Source of the DNA: Paraburkholderia caballeronis
Lineage (GTDB): Bacteria; Pseudomonadota; Gammaproteobacteria; Burkholderiales; Burkholderiaceae
Assembly: GCF_900104845.1 (NCBI RefSeq)
Contig: NZ_FNSR01000001.1
Location: 434,001-498,000, forward strand
Length of the DNA: 64,000 nt
Reading direction: 5' to 3'
In this document: positions 18,209-26,402 of the stretch, piece by piece
How positions within the stretch are numbered: position 1 is the stretch's first letter
Layout: each line of letters begins with the position of its first letter
Position numbers and translations under genes: made by a program
The notes under the pieces: model-generated
What the model was told of the DNA's origin: nothing
Database searches by the model: none
Seen by the model: only the letters and a program-made list of their open reading frames with translations

Positions 18209-19147
18209 TCACTTCATCTGCGGCCCCAGCACCTGCGCGAGCATGAAGTCGTCGAGGTTCTCCGCCGGCTTTCCGTACACCGTGCGCGCGACGTCGAGCC
18301 ACGCGCGCGCCGCGTGCGACAGATAGCTGTTGCGCCGCCAGCCGATCCCCATGTCCCACGTGATCGGCGGCGCGCCGACCGGCAGGCACGTGAAGCGCGC
18401 CGCGTCGAGCCGCCGGCAGTACGGCGCGGGCAAGAGCGCGATCCCGACGCCGGCCAGCACCAGCGCCGCCATGAAGTCCCAGTGGCCGCTGCGGCCGACG
18501 ATCGTCGGCGCGAATCCGGCGTCGCGGCACGCGTTCATCACGACGTCGTTCAGCGCGAGGCTCTCGCCGTAGAACACGAACGGCTCGGCCGCGAGATCCG
18601 CGAGCGGCACGTCGGCCGCGCCGTCCCAGCGCGAGCCCTTGCGCGCGACGAGCCACAGCAGTTCGCGCGAGACCGGCAGCATGTCGATCTGCGCGGGGTC
18701 CACCGGCTGCAGCACGCCGCCGAGTTCCAGTTCGCCGGAGATCAGCGCCGCCTCGATGGTGCGCGAACCCTGCTCGAACAGCTTCAGCTCGATCTTCGGA
18801 TAACGCTGCCGGAACGCGGCGATCGCCGGCGTGAACAGCGAGCCGCCCATCGGCGGAATGCCGATCGTCAACTGGCCGTGGCCGAGCGTGCCGAGGTCGT
18901 CCAGTTCGGCCTGCAACTGCGCCTGCGCGGCGAGCACGTCCTGGCCGCGCTGATAGACGATGCGGCCGGCGTCGGTCAGCACCATCTGGCGGCCGTCGCG
19001 CAGCAGCAGCGGCGAGCCGATCTCGTCTTCGAGCGCCTTCACCATCTTGCTGATCGTCGGCTGCGTGACGAACATCCGCTCGGCCGCGACGGTGAAGCTC
19101 TGCTGCCGGACCACCTCGACGAAGTAGCGAAGCGCGCGCAATTCCAC
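18209..19147 (-). CDS. LysR-family regulator divergent from the lrgA/cidA-like pair
   Basis: A 312-residue LysR-type transcription factor. The N-terminal winged helix-turn-helix is ELRALRYFVEVVRQQSFTVA, then TQPTISKMVKALEDEIGSPL; a type-2 periplasmic-binding-like effector domain follows (QLTIGIPPMGGSLFTPAIAA). The start is GTG 19147, which has GGGAG 8 nt upstream; in-frame ATGs further up lie in the AT-rich promoter. It is divergent from a holin-like CidA/LrgA gene, an arrangement like CidR-cidAB, so it probably controls that pair. The inducer is unknown (acetate/pyruvate-related signals in other CidR systems). Confidence 0.92.
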   Translation of the reverse strand: MELRALRYFVEVVRQQSFTVAAERMFVTQPTISKMVKALEDEIGSPLLLRDGRQMVLTDAGRIVYQRGQDVLAAQAQLQAELDDLGTLGHGQLTIGIPPMGGSLFTPAIAAFRQRYPKIELKLFEQGSRTIEAALISGELELGGVLQPVDPAQIDMLPVSRELLWLVARKGSRWDGAADVPLADLAAEPFVFYGESLALNDVVMNACRDAGFAPTIVGRSGHWDFMAALVLAGVGIALLPAPYCRRLDAARFTCLPVGAPPITWDMGIGWRRNSYLSHAARAWLDVARTVYGKPAENLDDFMLAQVLGPQMK

Positions 19148-19257
19148 GATGCAGCTCCCGATTCCAGATTGGAATAAAAATGATGATTCTAAGTCATTAT
19201 ATTTATGTTGCACCGCACCCTATACTCGTTTTCATTATTCGTCAGCCAGGGTTTGCC
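19148..19257. promoter_or_regulatory. LysR operator and divergent promoter region
   Basis: An AT-rich 110-nt spacer in a roughly 70 percent GC context. ATTCCAGATTGGAAT (19161-19175) is a perfect 5+5+5 inverted repeat of the T-N11-A kind bound by LysR proteins. A second inverted repeat, AATGA...TCATT, lies just downstream (about 19179-19198). TATATT and TATACT boxes could be -10 elements for the rightward genes. Confidence 0.7.
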
Positions 19258-19692
19258 ATGACTCGTTCCGCCAGTTCGTCGCCGGTGTCGCGTCCGTTGA
19301 GCGGAGTCGCGCGCGTGGGCCGCATCGCGGCGCAGTCGGCGCTGCTCGCCGGCGTGTGGCTTGCCGCCGATTTCGTCGTGCGCGCGCTCGGGCTGCCGGT
19401 TCCGGGCGGCGTCGTGGGTCTCGTCGCGCTGCTGGCGCTGCTGTTCTGCGGCGGCGTCGCGCCGCGCTGGGTGAAGGCCGGCGCGGACTGGCTGCTGTCC
19501 GACATGCTGCTGTTCTTCATCCCGGCCGCCGTTGCGGCGGTGCAGTACGGCGGGCTGTTCCGCTCGGACGGCTGGCGGCTCGCGCTCGTCGTCGCGGGCG
19601 GCACGCTGATGGTGATGGTCGCCGTCGCGGTCGCGGTCGATCTGGCCGCGCGGCTCGAACGCCATCTCGCGCTGCGCCGCGTGCGGGTCTGA
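19258..19692 (+). CDS. CidA/LrgA holin-like membrane protein
   Basis: A 144-residue protein with four predicted transmembrane helices. It has the family pattern LLAGVWLAADFVVRALGLPV, then PGGVVGLVALLALLFCGGV, then LLSDMLLFFIPAAVAAVQYG. CidA/LrgA proteins act with CidB/LrgB in cell lysis control or, as more recently shown in some species, in export of small metabolites. ATG 19258 follows the LysR-controlled promoter region. The LrgB gene follows 125 nt later. Confidence 0.88.
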   Translation: MTRSASSSPVSRPLSGVARVGRIAAQSALLAGVWLAADFVVRALGLPVPGGVVGLVALLALLFCGGVAPRWVKAGADWLLSDMLLFFIPAAVAAVQYGGLFRSDGWRLALVVAGGTLMVMVAVAVAVDLAARLERHLALRRVRV

Positions 19693-19744
19693 CGGTTCCG
19701 GCCGACGTCGCCGTTTCGTTTCGCCGGCTCGTTTCAAGTCGTGT

Positions 19745-19788
19745 TTCACGGCCGCGCTTCACGGCCGCGCTTCACGGCCCTATTTCAC
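19745..19788. repeat. 13-bp tandem repeat between lrgA- and lrgB-like genes
   Basis: The unit TTCACGGCCGCGC occurs twice exactly (19745-19757, 19758-19770), then as TTCACGGCCCTAT (19771-19783) and a partial TTCACAG. It lies in the spacer between the two holin-like genes and encodes nothing evident. Confidence 0.75.
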
Positions 19789-19817
19789 AGTCCCGTTCCG
19801 TCGCGGATGACGCCGTC

Positions 19818-20540
19818 ATGAGTTCGTTCTACGCCACGCTGTTCGCCGACGACGCGTCGCGCCTGATCGCCGCCGGCTGTTTCGTGCTGACCATCGCGCT
19901 GTATTTCGCGTCGAAGAAGCTGTACGCGCGCTACCGGTCGCCATGGCTCACGCCGCTCCTCGCGGTGCCGGCGGTGCTCGCGGTGCTCGTGCTCGCGCTG
20001 CATATCCCGTATCCGGTCTACTTCCAGGACACCCGCTGGCTGATGTGGCTGCTCGGGCCGGCGACCGTCGCGTTCGCGGTGCCGATTCACGAGTATCGCG
20101 ACCTGCTGAAGCGTCACTGGATCTCGCTCGCGGTCGGCGTGACGGTCGGCATCGTCGTCGCGGTCGGCGGCTCGCTCGCGCTCGCGAAACTGCTGCACCT
20201 GTCGCCGGACCTGCAACGCAGCCTGATGACCCGCTCGGTGTCGACGCCGTTCGCGCTCGCCGTGTCGGACAAGATCCACGCGCCGCGCGAGTTGACCGCG
20301 CTGTTCGTGATCGCGACCGGCGTCTGCGGGATGCTGTTCGGCGAACTGGTGCTCGCGCTCGTGCCGCTGCGCACGCGACTCGCGCGCGGCGCGCTGTTCG
20401 GCGCGGCCGCGCACGGCGTCGGCACCGCGAAGGCGCGCGAACTCGGCAGCGAGGAGGGCGTCGTCGCGAGCCTGACGATGATGATCGCGGGCGTCGTGAT
20501 GGTGCTGCTCGCGCCGGCGCTCGGCGGGTTGCCGATCTGA
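19818..20540 (+). CDS. lrgB: LrgB/CidB antiholin-like membrane protein
   Basis: A 240-residue LrgB-family protein with about seven hydrophobic helices. Diagnostic motifs: [40 protein letters not shown], and [20 protein letters not shown] near the C-terminus. It works with the CidA/LrgA partner directly upstream. ATG 19818 is used; the longer in-frame reading that includes the 13-bp repeats is not protein-like. Confidence 0.92.
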   Translation: MSSFYATLFADDASRLIAAGCFVLTIALYFASKKLYARYRSPWLTPLLAVPAVLAVLVLALHIPYPVYFQDTRWLMWLLGPATVAFAVPIHEYRDLLKRHWISLAVGVTVGIVVAVGGSLALAKLLHLSPDLQRSLMTRSVSTPFALAVSDKIHAPRELTALFVIATGVCGMLFGELVLALVPLRTRLARGALFGAAAHGVGTAKARELGSEEGVVASLTMMIAGVVMVLLAPALGGLPI

Positions 20541-20541
20541 A

Positions 20542-20571
20542 AACCGCGGTTCGCGCGGCGCGCCCGCGGTT
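20542..20571 (+). terminator. hairpin just after lrgB, candidate terminator
   Basis: An 8-bp inverted repeat AACCGCGG / CCGCGGTT starts one nucleotide after the lrgB stop, with a GC-rich loop. No U-tract follows, so an intrinsic terminator is only a possibility. Confidence 0.35.
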
Positions 20572-20777
20572 GCCGGCGCGGCGCGCTCATGCCGGGGGTG
20601 GACGATCGAACCCGGCTGGAACTTCAGGGTCTTGCGCGGTCGCGACGGCAGACTGAAGCCAGCGCCGCTTATCGCTCACCGCGACATCCGGCGAACCCTT
20701 CCACGCATTCCCCGCCGCGTCATCAATCACGCCTCGAAACCCCGCCAAGCGCCGCACCGCGCGTTATCCCGATTTGC

Positions 20778-20783
20778 TACAAT
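20778..20783 (+). promoter_or_regulatory. probable -10 box for the riboswitch-ahcY transcript
   Basis: TACAAT lies about 12 nt upstream of the first riboswitch stem. No strong -35 at 17 nt was seen, as is common in high-GC promoters. Confidence 0.5.
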
Positions 20784-20793
20784 CACGCCTCGT

Positions 20794-20912
20794 CTCCGAG
20801 GAGCGTTGCGACAGGCCATCAGCGCCTGCCAGGCTCGGGACGATCAATCCGGTACTCGCGCGTCACGGGAAGCAACCGCGCCGCGAGCCACCGCATCGAA
20901 ACGGCGCTCACG
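20794..20912 (+). promoter_or_regulatory. S-adenosylhomocysteine (SAH) riboswitch
   Basis: The leader of ahcY contains the conserved SAH riboswitch core. CCGAGGAGCGTTGCGAC (20796-20812) pairs with AGGCTCGG (20831-20838), and ACGGCGCTCACG (20900-20911) supplies the pseudoknot/long-range strand (GAGCG with CGCTC). The region between is a variable hairpin. SAH riboswitches are known in beta-proteobacteria upstream of ahcY and metF, and increase expression when SAH builds up. The ahcY ribosome site (AAAGGAGG) lies about 25 nt downstream. Confidence 0.9.
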
Positions 20913-20946
20913 TCTATTTCTAGTCACTTTTAGAAAGGAGGGCGTG

Positions 20947-22368
20947 ATGAACGCCGCAGTCCAGGATTCCAACGTTGCCAACGATTTCGTCGTCGCCGAT
21001 CTGGCGCTTGCCGGCTGGGGCCGCAAGGAACTCGACATCGCCGAAACCGAAATGCCCGGTCTCGTGCAGATCCGCGAGGAATACAAGGCGCAGCAGCCGC
21101 TGAAAGGCGCGCGCATCGCCGGCTCGCTGCACATGACGATTCAGACCGGCGTGCTGATCGAGACGCTGAAGGCGCTCGGCGCGGACGTCCGCTGGGCGTC
21201 GTGCAACATCTTCTCGACCCAGGACCACGCCGCCGCCGCGATCGCGCAGGGCGGCACGCCGGTGTTCGCGTTCAAGGGCGAATCGCTCGACGAATACTGG
21301 GAATACACGCACCGCATCTTCGAATGGCCGAACGGCGAATTCGCGAACATGATCCTCGACGACGGCGGCGACGCAACGCTGCTGCTGATCCTCGGCTCGA
21401 AGGCGGAGAAGGACCGCTCGGTGATCGCGAAGCCGACGAACGAGGAAGAAGTCGCGCTGTACAAGGCGATCGCGAAGCACCTCGACGTCGATGCGACGTG
21501 GTACTCGACGCGCCTCGCGCAGATCCAGGGCGTCACCGAGGAAACGACGACCGGCGTGCACCGCCTGTACCAGATGGAGAAGGAAGGCCGTCTGCCGTTC
21601 CCGGCGATCAACGTGAACGACTCGGTCACGAAGTCGAAGTTCGACAACCTGTACGGCTGCCGCGAGTCGCTCGTCGACGGCATCAAGCGCGCGACCGACG
21701 TGATGATCGCGGGCAAGATCGCGGTCGTCGCGGGTTACGGCGACGTGGGCAAGGGCTGCGCGCAGTCGCTGCGCGGCCTCGGCGCGACCGTGTGGGTCAC
21801 TGAAATCGATCCGATCTGCGCGCTGCAGGCGGCGATGGAAGGCTACCGCGTCGTCACGATGGAATACGCGGCCGACAAGGCCGACATCTTCGTCACGGCG
21901 ACCGGCAACTACCACGTGATCGGCCATGACCACATGAAGGCGATGCGCCACAACGCGATCGTCTGCAACATCGGCCACTTCGACTCGGAAATCGATGTCG
22001 CGTCGACCCGCCAGTACCAGTGGGACAACATCAAGCCGCAGGTCGACCACATCATCTTCCCGGACGGCAAGCGCGTGATCCTGCTGGCCGAAGGCCGCCT
22101 CGTGAACCTCGGCTGCGCGACCGGCCACCCGTCGTTCGTGATGTCGAACTCGTTCACGAACCAGACGCTCGCGCAGATCGAACTGTTCACGCGCGGCGAC
22201 CAGTACGAGAGCAAGGTGTACGTGCTGCCGAAGCATCTGGACGAGAAGGTCGCGCGCCTGCACCTCGCGCGCATCGGCGCGAACCTGACCGTGCTGTCGG
22301 ACGACCAGGCCGGCTACATCGGCGTGGACAAGAACGGCCCGTTCAAGCCGAACCACTACCGCTACTAA
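20947..22368 (+). CDS. ahcY: adenosylhomocysteinase
   Basis: The enzyme splits S-adenosylhomocysteine into adenosine and homocysteine with tightly bound NAD. The 473-residue length is normal for the proteobacterial form with its roughly 40-residue insert. Motifs: [29 protein letters not shown], the NAD site [29 protein letters not shown] and the C-terminal [14 protein letters not shown] 20947 follows AAAGGAGGGCGTG. Expression is controlled by the SAH riboswitch in the leader. A holin-like gene and metF follow in the same direction, forming a methyl-cycle cluster. Confidence 0.98.
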   Translation: MNAAVQDSNVANDFVVADLALAGWGRKELDIAETEMPGLVQIREEYKAQQPLKGARIAGSLHMTIQTGVLIETLKALGADVRWASCNIFSTQDHAAAAIAQGGTPVFAFKGESLDEYWEYTHRIFEWPNGEFANMILDDGGDATLLLILGSKAEKDRSVIAKPTNEEEVALYKAIAKHLDVDATWYSTRLAQIQGVTEETTTGVHRLYQMEKEGRLPFPAINVNDSVTKSKFDNLYGCRESLVDGIKRATDVMIAGKIAVVAGYGDVGKGCAQSLRGLGATVWVTEIDPICALQAAMEGYRVVTMEYAADKADIFVTATGNYHVIGHDHMKAMRHNAIVCNIGHFDSEIDVASTRQYQWDNIKPQVDHIIFPDGKRVILLAEGRLVNLGCATGHPSFVMSNSFTNQTLAQIELFTRGDQYESKVYVLPKHLDEKVARLHLARIGANLTVLSDDQAGYIGVDKNGPFKPNHYRY

Positions 22369-22517
22369 GCGGACCGCGCGGCGCGCCGCATGCAGTTCGT
22401 GCAGGCGGCGCGCCGCGCGCCGGTTCGCGAAGCGCCGCGCCGCCGCTACGGCGGTTGCCGTAGCGCGGGCTTCGGCGGCGCAACCTCGTTACGCAATCCA
22501 ACCACAAGGAGCTTCCG

Positions 22518-22871
22518 ATGACCGTGCTGCTGACCTGGCTCATCAACGCGCTCGCCCTGCTGATCATCACGTGGCTCGTGCCGTCCATCCACATCCGCAG
22601 CTTCGGCACCGCGCTGATCGTGGCGATCGTGCTCGGCCTCATCAACGCGGTGCTGCGCCCGGTGCTGATCCTGCTGACGCTGCCGGTGACGATCCTGACG
22701 CTTGGCCTCTTCATCCTCGTCGTGAACGCGCTGTGTTTCTGGCTCGCCGCGTCGCTGCTGAAGGGCTTCGAGGTGTCCGGGTTCTGGTCGGCGTTCTTCG
22801 GCTCGATCCTGTACAGCATCGTGTCGTGGCTGCTGTCGGCGCTGATCTTCGGTCATCGCAACCTGGTCTGA
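22518..22871 (+). CDS. phage holin-like 4-TM membrane protein (PF04020 type)
   Basis: A 117-residue, very hydrophobic protein with about four membrane helices and the family pattern TWLVPSIHIRSFGTALIVAI, LGLINAVLRPVLILLTLPVT, then FWSAFFGSILYSIVSWLLS. It is not a known lysis holin despite the family name; its role is unknown. Its position between ahcY and metF is common in this group of bacteria. A Shine-Dalgarno (AAGGAG) precedes the ATG. Confidence 0.88.
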   Translation: MTVLLTWLINALALLIITWLVPSIHIRSFGTALIVAIVLGLINAVLRPVLILLTLPVTILTLGLFILVVNALCFWLAASLLKGFEVSGFWSAFFGSILYSIVSWLLSALIFGHRNLV

Positions 22872-22887
22872 CGGCGGCATCTGCATC

Positions 22888-23718
22888 ATGAAACCGATCG
22901 AACTTTCATTCGAATTCTTTCCGCCCAAGACGCAGGACGGCATGGACAAGCTGCGCGCGACGCGTGCGCAGCTCGCGTTGCTGAAGCCGAAGTTCGTCTC
23001 GGTGACGTTCGGCGCGGGCGGTTCGACGCAGCAGGGCACGCTCGACACGGTGCTCGACATCGCGAAGGAAGGCGTCGAAGCGGCGCCGCATCTGTCGTGC
23101 ATCGGCTCGTCGAAGGAGAGCCTGCGCGCGATCCTCGCGCGCTACCGCTCGCACGGCATCCGCCACATCGTCGCGCTGCGCGGCGACCTGCCGTCCGGCA
23201 TGGGCGAGGTCGGCGAACTGCGCTACGCGTCCGAACTCGTCGCGTTCATCCGCGAGGAAACCGGCGACGCGTTCCACATCGAAGTGGCCGCGTATCCGGA
23301 ATACCATCCGCAGGCGCGCTCGCCGCGCCACGACCTCGAAGCGTTCGCGCGCAAGGTGAAGGCCGGCGCGGATTCGGCGATCACGCAGTATTTCTTCAAC
23401 GCGGACGCGTATTTCCGCTTCGTCGACGACGCGCGCAAGCTCGGCGTCGACGTGCCGATCGTGCCGGGCATCATGCCGATCACGAACTACTCGCAGCTGA
23501 TGCGCTTTTCGGAGATGTGCGGCGCGGAAGTGCCGCGCTGGATCGCGAAGCGGCTGGAGAGCTACGGCGACGACCGCGAGTCGATCCGCGCGTTCGGCGT
23601 CGACGTCGTGGCGGACCTGTGCCGCCGGCTGGCGGACGCCGACGCGCCGGGGCTGCACTTCTACACGCTGAACAATGCGGCCGCGACGGCTGCGATCTGC
23701 GAACGCATCGGCGGTTGA
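22888..23718 (+). CDS. metF: 5,10-methylenetetrahydrofolate reductase
   Basis: MetF reduces methylene-THF to methyl-THF with FAD, supplying the methyl group for methionine synthesis. The 276-residue product has SFEFFPPKTQDGMDKL, VSVTFGAGGSTQQGTLD, HIVALRGDLPSG, the KVKAGADSAITQYFFNADAY loop and VPGIMPITNYSQL. It is 16 nt downstream of the holin-like gene and is functionally linked to ahcY in the same cluster. Confidence 0.97.
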   Translation: MKPIELSFEFFPPKTQDGMDKLRATRAQLALLKPKFVSVTFGAGGSTQQGTLDTVLDIAKEGVEAAPHLSCIGSSKESLRAILARYRSHGIRHIVALRGDLPSGMGEVGELRYASELVAFIREETGDAFHIEVAAYPEYHPQARSPRHDLEAFARKVKAGADSAITQYFFNADAYFRFVDDARKLGVDVPIVPGIMPITNYSQLMRFSEMCGAEVPRWIAKRLESYGDDRESIRAFGVDVVADLCRRLADADAPGLHFYTLNNAAATAAICERIGG

Positions 23719-24095
23719 TGCGGTTGCGCCACCGTCGCCGGCGAGGCGGCGGGTGTTCCAGCGGTCCTCGACGGTCCGCTTTCGTTCCGATGCAAAGAGG
23801 TAGGGAGCGGAAGCGGACCGTTTTTCGTTTGCTGCTTTCCTTCGGTTTTCAGGCGGTTTTCCGCGTTCCCGCGCCGCTTTCGCTCCTTTCGCGCCCGCCC
23901 CGATCGCTTTGCCGCGCCCGCATGCGCGTCTCGCGCGTCACACGGCTTTCACGCGATCCATGACCCCGTCAGCCACATTCAAGTTTTGGCCGGACTACCC
24001 GATAAACGTTGCATGCGCACGCTGTCAACGCAACGGGTCCGATCGGACCGGGGCGAGCGGCGAATGAGGCAATACACGTCGGAGAAAGCGTCGAA
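23719..24095. other. gap between metF and chemoreceptor gene
   Basis: A 377-nt gap without a gene. It contains the metF terminator (23772-23825) and must include the promoter for the chemoreceptor gene; no clear promoter was identified. Confidence 0.5.
23772..23825 (+). terminator. intrinsic terminator after metF
   Basis: CGGTCCGCTT (23772-23781) and AAGCGGACCG (23811-23820) form a 10-bp stem, followed by TTTTT. The placement 54 nt after the metF stop and the T-tract support rho-independent termination. Confidence 0.8.
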
Positions 24096-25883
24096 ATGAG
24101 CAGGATGAGTCTGAACCGGAAACTATGGCTGGCGCTTGCGCTCGTGTGGCTCGGCGTGATCGGCGTCGGCGTGCTCGGCGCGGTCGAGGCGCGCAATACG
24201 ATGCTCGCGGAGCGCAAGGCGGGCGTCGTGAACCTCGTCGAGTCGGCGCAGGGCATCGTGAAGAGTTATTACGCGCTGTCGCAGGCCGGCAGGATGAGCG
24301 TCGAGGACGCGAAGCGCGAGGCGCTCGCGCGGCTCGCGTCGATGCGCTACGGCGGCAACGGCTACGTGTTCGTGGAAGACTCGCGGCCGGTCGTGCTGAT
24401 GCACCCGACGCTGCCGCAGATGGTCGGCAACGATTCGGCGCAGACGTTCCGCGATCCGGACGGCAAGCTGCTCTACGTCGCGATTGCCGACGCCACGAAG
24501 GCGAACGGCCACGGCTTCGTCGAATACCGGTCGCGCGTGCCGAACAGCCAGGAAACCGCGGTGCCGAAGATCAGCTACGTATCGCGCTTCGAGCCGTGGG
24601 ACTGGAACATCGCGAGCGGCGTGTTCGTCCGCGACATCGACACGACGTATCACGACACGCTGTTGAGCCACCTGCTGATCGTGCTGGTGATCGGCGGCGC
24701 GATCTCGCTCGCGATGGGGCTCATCATCCGCAACGTGCGCCGCACGCTCGGCGGCGAACCGGGCGAGGCGGCGAGCGTCGCGGCGGGCATCGCGAACGGC
24801 GACCTGACGCTGGTCGTGCCGGTGCGCGCGAACGACTCCACGAGCATGATGGCCGCGATGGCGTCGATGCAGGCGCGGCTGCAACGCGCGATCGGCGAGA
24901 TCCGCCAGGCGGCCGGGTCGATCGCGACCGCGACGCGCGAGATCGCGTCCGGCAACTCGGACCTGTCGCAGCGCACCGAACAGCAGGCCGCATCGCTGGA
25001 GGAAACGGCCGCCAGCATGGAACAGCTGACCGCGACGGTGAAGCAGAACGCGGACAACGCGCGGCAGGCGAGCGGCCTCGCGGCGAACGCGTCCGGGATC
25101 GCCGCGAAGGGCAGCGACGTGGTGAGCCGCGTCGTCGACACGATGGGGCAGATCAACGAAAGCTCGCAGCAGATCTCGGACATCGTGAACATGATCGAAG
25201 GGATCGCGTTCCAGACCAACATCCTCGCGCTGAATGCGGCGGTCGAGGCGGCGCGCGCGGGCGAGCAGGGCCGCGGTTTCGCGGTGGTCGCGGGCGAGGT
25301 GCGCAGCCTCGCGCAGCGCTCGGCGTCGGCGGCGCGCGAGATCAAGCAGTTGATCGACGCATCGGTCGAGCGGGTCGGCAACGGCACGACGCTCGTGTCG
25401 CAGGCGGGCACGACGATGGCCGAGATCGTGCAGGCGATCAACCGCGTGACCGACATCATGGGCGAGATCGCGGCGGCGTCGGCGGAGCAGAGCGACGGCA
25501 TCACGCAGGTCGGCCGCGCGGTCACGCAGATGGACGAGGTCACGCAGCAGAACGCGGCGCTCGTCGAGCAGGCGACGGCGGCGGCGGCCTCGCTGCAGGG
25601 GCAGGCCGCGCGGCTGCATGAGGCGGTCGGCGCGTTCCGCGTGAACGCGGGCGACGAATTGCGCGCGGCCGCGCCGCGTGTTGGCGGGCCGGTCACGCCG
25701 GGCGTGGCGAAGCCGGTTGCGGAGCTTAACGCGCCGGCCGCAGCGACGGCCGTCGCTGCGAAACCGGTGGTGCGGCCGGCGCCGAAGGCGCGGCTGCTGA
25801 AACCGTCGGCGAAAACCACGGCGAAGGCATCGACGCCCGCCGTCCCGGCGACCGCGCCGGACGACGACTGGACGACGTTCTAG
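24096..25883 (+). CDS. methyl-accepting chemotaxis protein with Cache sensor
   Basis: A 595-residue transmembrane chemoreceptor. TM1 is near residues 11-30 ([20 protein letters not shown]). The periplasmic single-Cache (sCache_2-like) domain contains [20 protein letters not shown] and [17 protein letters not shown]2 is near 190-212. A HAMP-like linker follows, then a signalling domain with the highly conserved hairpin tip [20 protein letters not shown] and [19 protein letters not shown]. The C-terminal tail is Pro/Ala/Lys-rich and ends DDDWTTF, resembling a CheR/CheB-tether pentapeptide tail. The ligand is unknown. ATG 24096 is favoured by an upstream GGAG; 24105 is an alternative. Confidence 0.94.
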   Translation: MSRMSLNRKLWLALALVWLGVIGVGVLGAVEARNTMLAERKAGVVNLVESAQGIVKSYYALSQAGRMSVEDAKREALARLASMRYGGNGYVFVEDSRPVVLMHPTLPQMVGNDSAQTFRDPDGKLLYVAIADATKANGHGFVEYRSRVPNSQETAVPKISYVSRFEPWDWNIASGVFVRDIDTTYHDTLLSHLLIVLVIGGAISLAMGLIIRNVRRTLGGEPGEAASVAAGIANGDLTLVVPVRANDSTSMMAAMASMQARLQRAIGEIRQAAGSIATATREIASGNSDLSQRTEQQAASLEETAASMEQLTATVKQNADNARQASGLAANASGIAAKGSDVVSRVVDTMGQINESSQQISDIVNMIEGIAFQTNILALNAAVEAARAGEQGRGFAVVAGEVRSLAQRSASAAREIKQLIDASVERVGNGTTLVSQAGTTMAEIVQAINRVTDIMGEIAAASAEQSDGITQVGRAVTQMDEVTQQNAALVEQATAAAASLQGQAARLHEAVGAFRVNAGDELRAAAPRVGGPVTPGVAKPVAELNAPAAATAVAAKPVVRPAPKARLLKPSAKTTAKASTPAVPATAPDDDWTTF

Positions 25884-26035
25884 TTTCGGTTTCGGCCGCA
25901 TGGCGGCTTCGACCGTACGGCGCGCGGGCATGGGTAGTTGGCTGGCGCGCCCGCCGCCTCTTTCCGCGCAGGCGGAGTTTCGTCGAACGAAGCGTCATGC
26001 GATGCGATCGCGTATCGGGGCGACGCGCTTCGGCG

Positions 26036-26049
26036 ACACACACACACAC
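26036..26049. repeat. (CA)n microsatellite
   Basis: A run of alternating A and C covers positions 26036-26049 in non-coding DNA upstream of dppA. Confidence 0.85.
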
Positions 26050-26123
26050 CGATCCGGCGCAAGCCCCCTCGTTCGCATCGGCCCGTCCGCATCGACACGC
26101 GGAAACAACGCGACGCGAAGCCG

Positions 26124-26159
26124 CGTATCGGGTATCGCGGATCGCGTATCGCGTATCGG
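26124..26159. repeat. 7-bp tandem repeat (CGTATCG units)
   Basis: Successive units CGTATCG, GGTATCG, CGGATCG, CGTATCG, CGTATCG run without gaps. A further CGTATCGG occurs near 26010. It is non-coding and could be a variable-number repeat. Confidence 0.75.
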
Positions 26160-26330
26160 GAACAAACCCCCACGAGTCCCGCTGTTGACCCAACGGGCAT
26201 GATCCTTCAGCACTCGCGAGCGGTTTCACACCGCCGTCATCGGGTCTCGCTCGCCGTTTGCGCCCAACACCCGCGCCGCCCGCGCTGTCAACCCGCCGTC
26301 CGGTATCGGGCTACGCGCTTTTTTGCTCGC

Positions 26331-26360
26331 TTGTGACTGCCGCGCAAGCTCAAGTAATAT
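26331..26360 (+). promoter_or_regulatory. probable sigma-70 promoter for dppA
   Basis: TTGTGA (26331-26336), an 18-nt spacer and TAATAT (26355-26360) give a good sigma-70 match about 42 nt upstream of the dppA start. Confidence 0.6.
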
Positions 26361-26402
26361 GCCGCCTACGCTGGCCCCGGCCGGCGCTGAACTGGAGGAA
26401 AC

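Larger units (their letters stand above)
25884..26402. other. 519-nt gene-free spacer with simple repeats and dppA promoter
   Basis: No gene is supported. A dinucleotide run of about eight CA units lies at 26036-26049, and a 7-bp tandem repeat ((C/G)GTATCG, about five units) at 26124-26159. The only candidate control elements are the dppA promoter at 26331-26360 and its Shine-Dalgarno (GGAGG) before 26403. Confidence 0.6.

Noticed and set aside
26124..26159. CRISPR-like repeat array
   Set aside because: The units are 7 bp without spacers; it is a simple tandem repeat.
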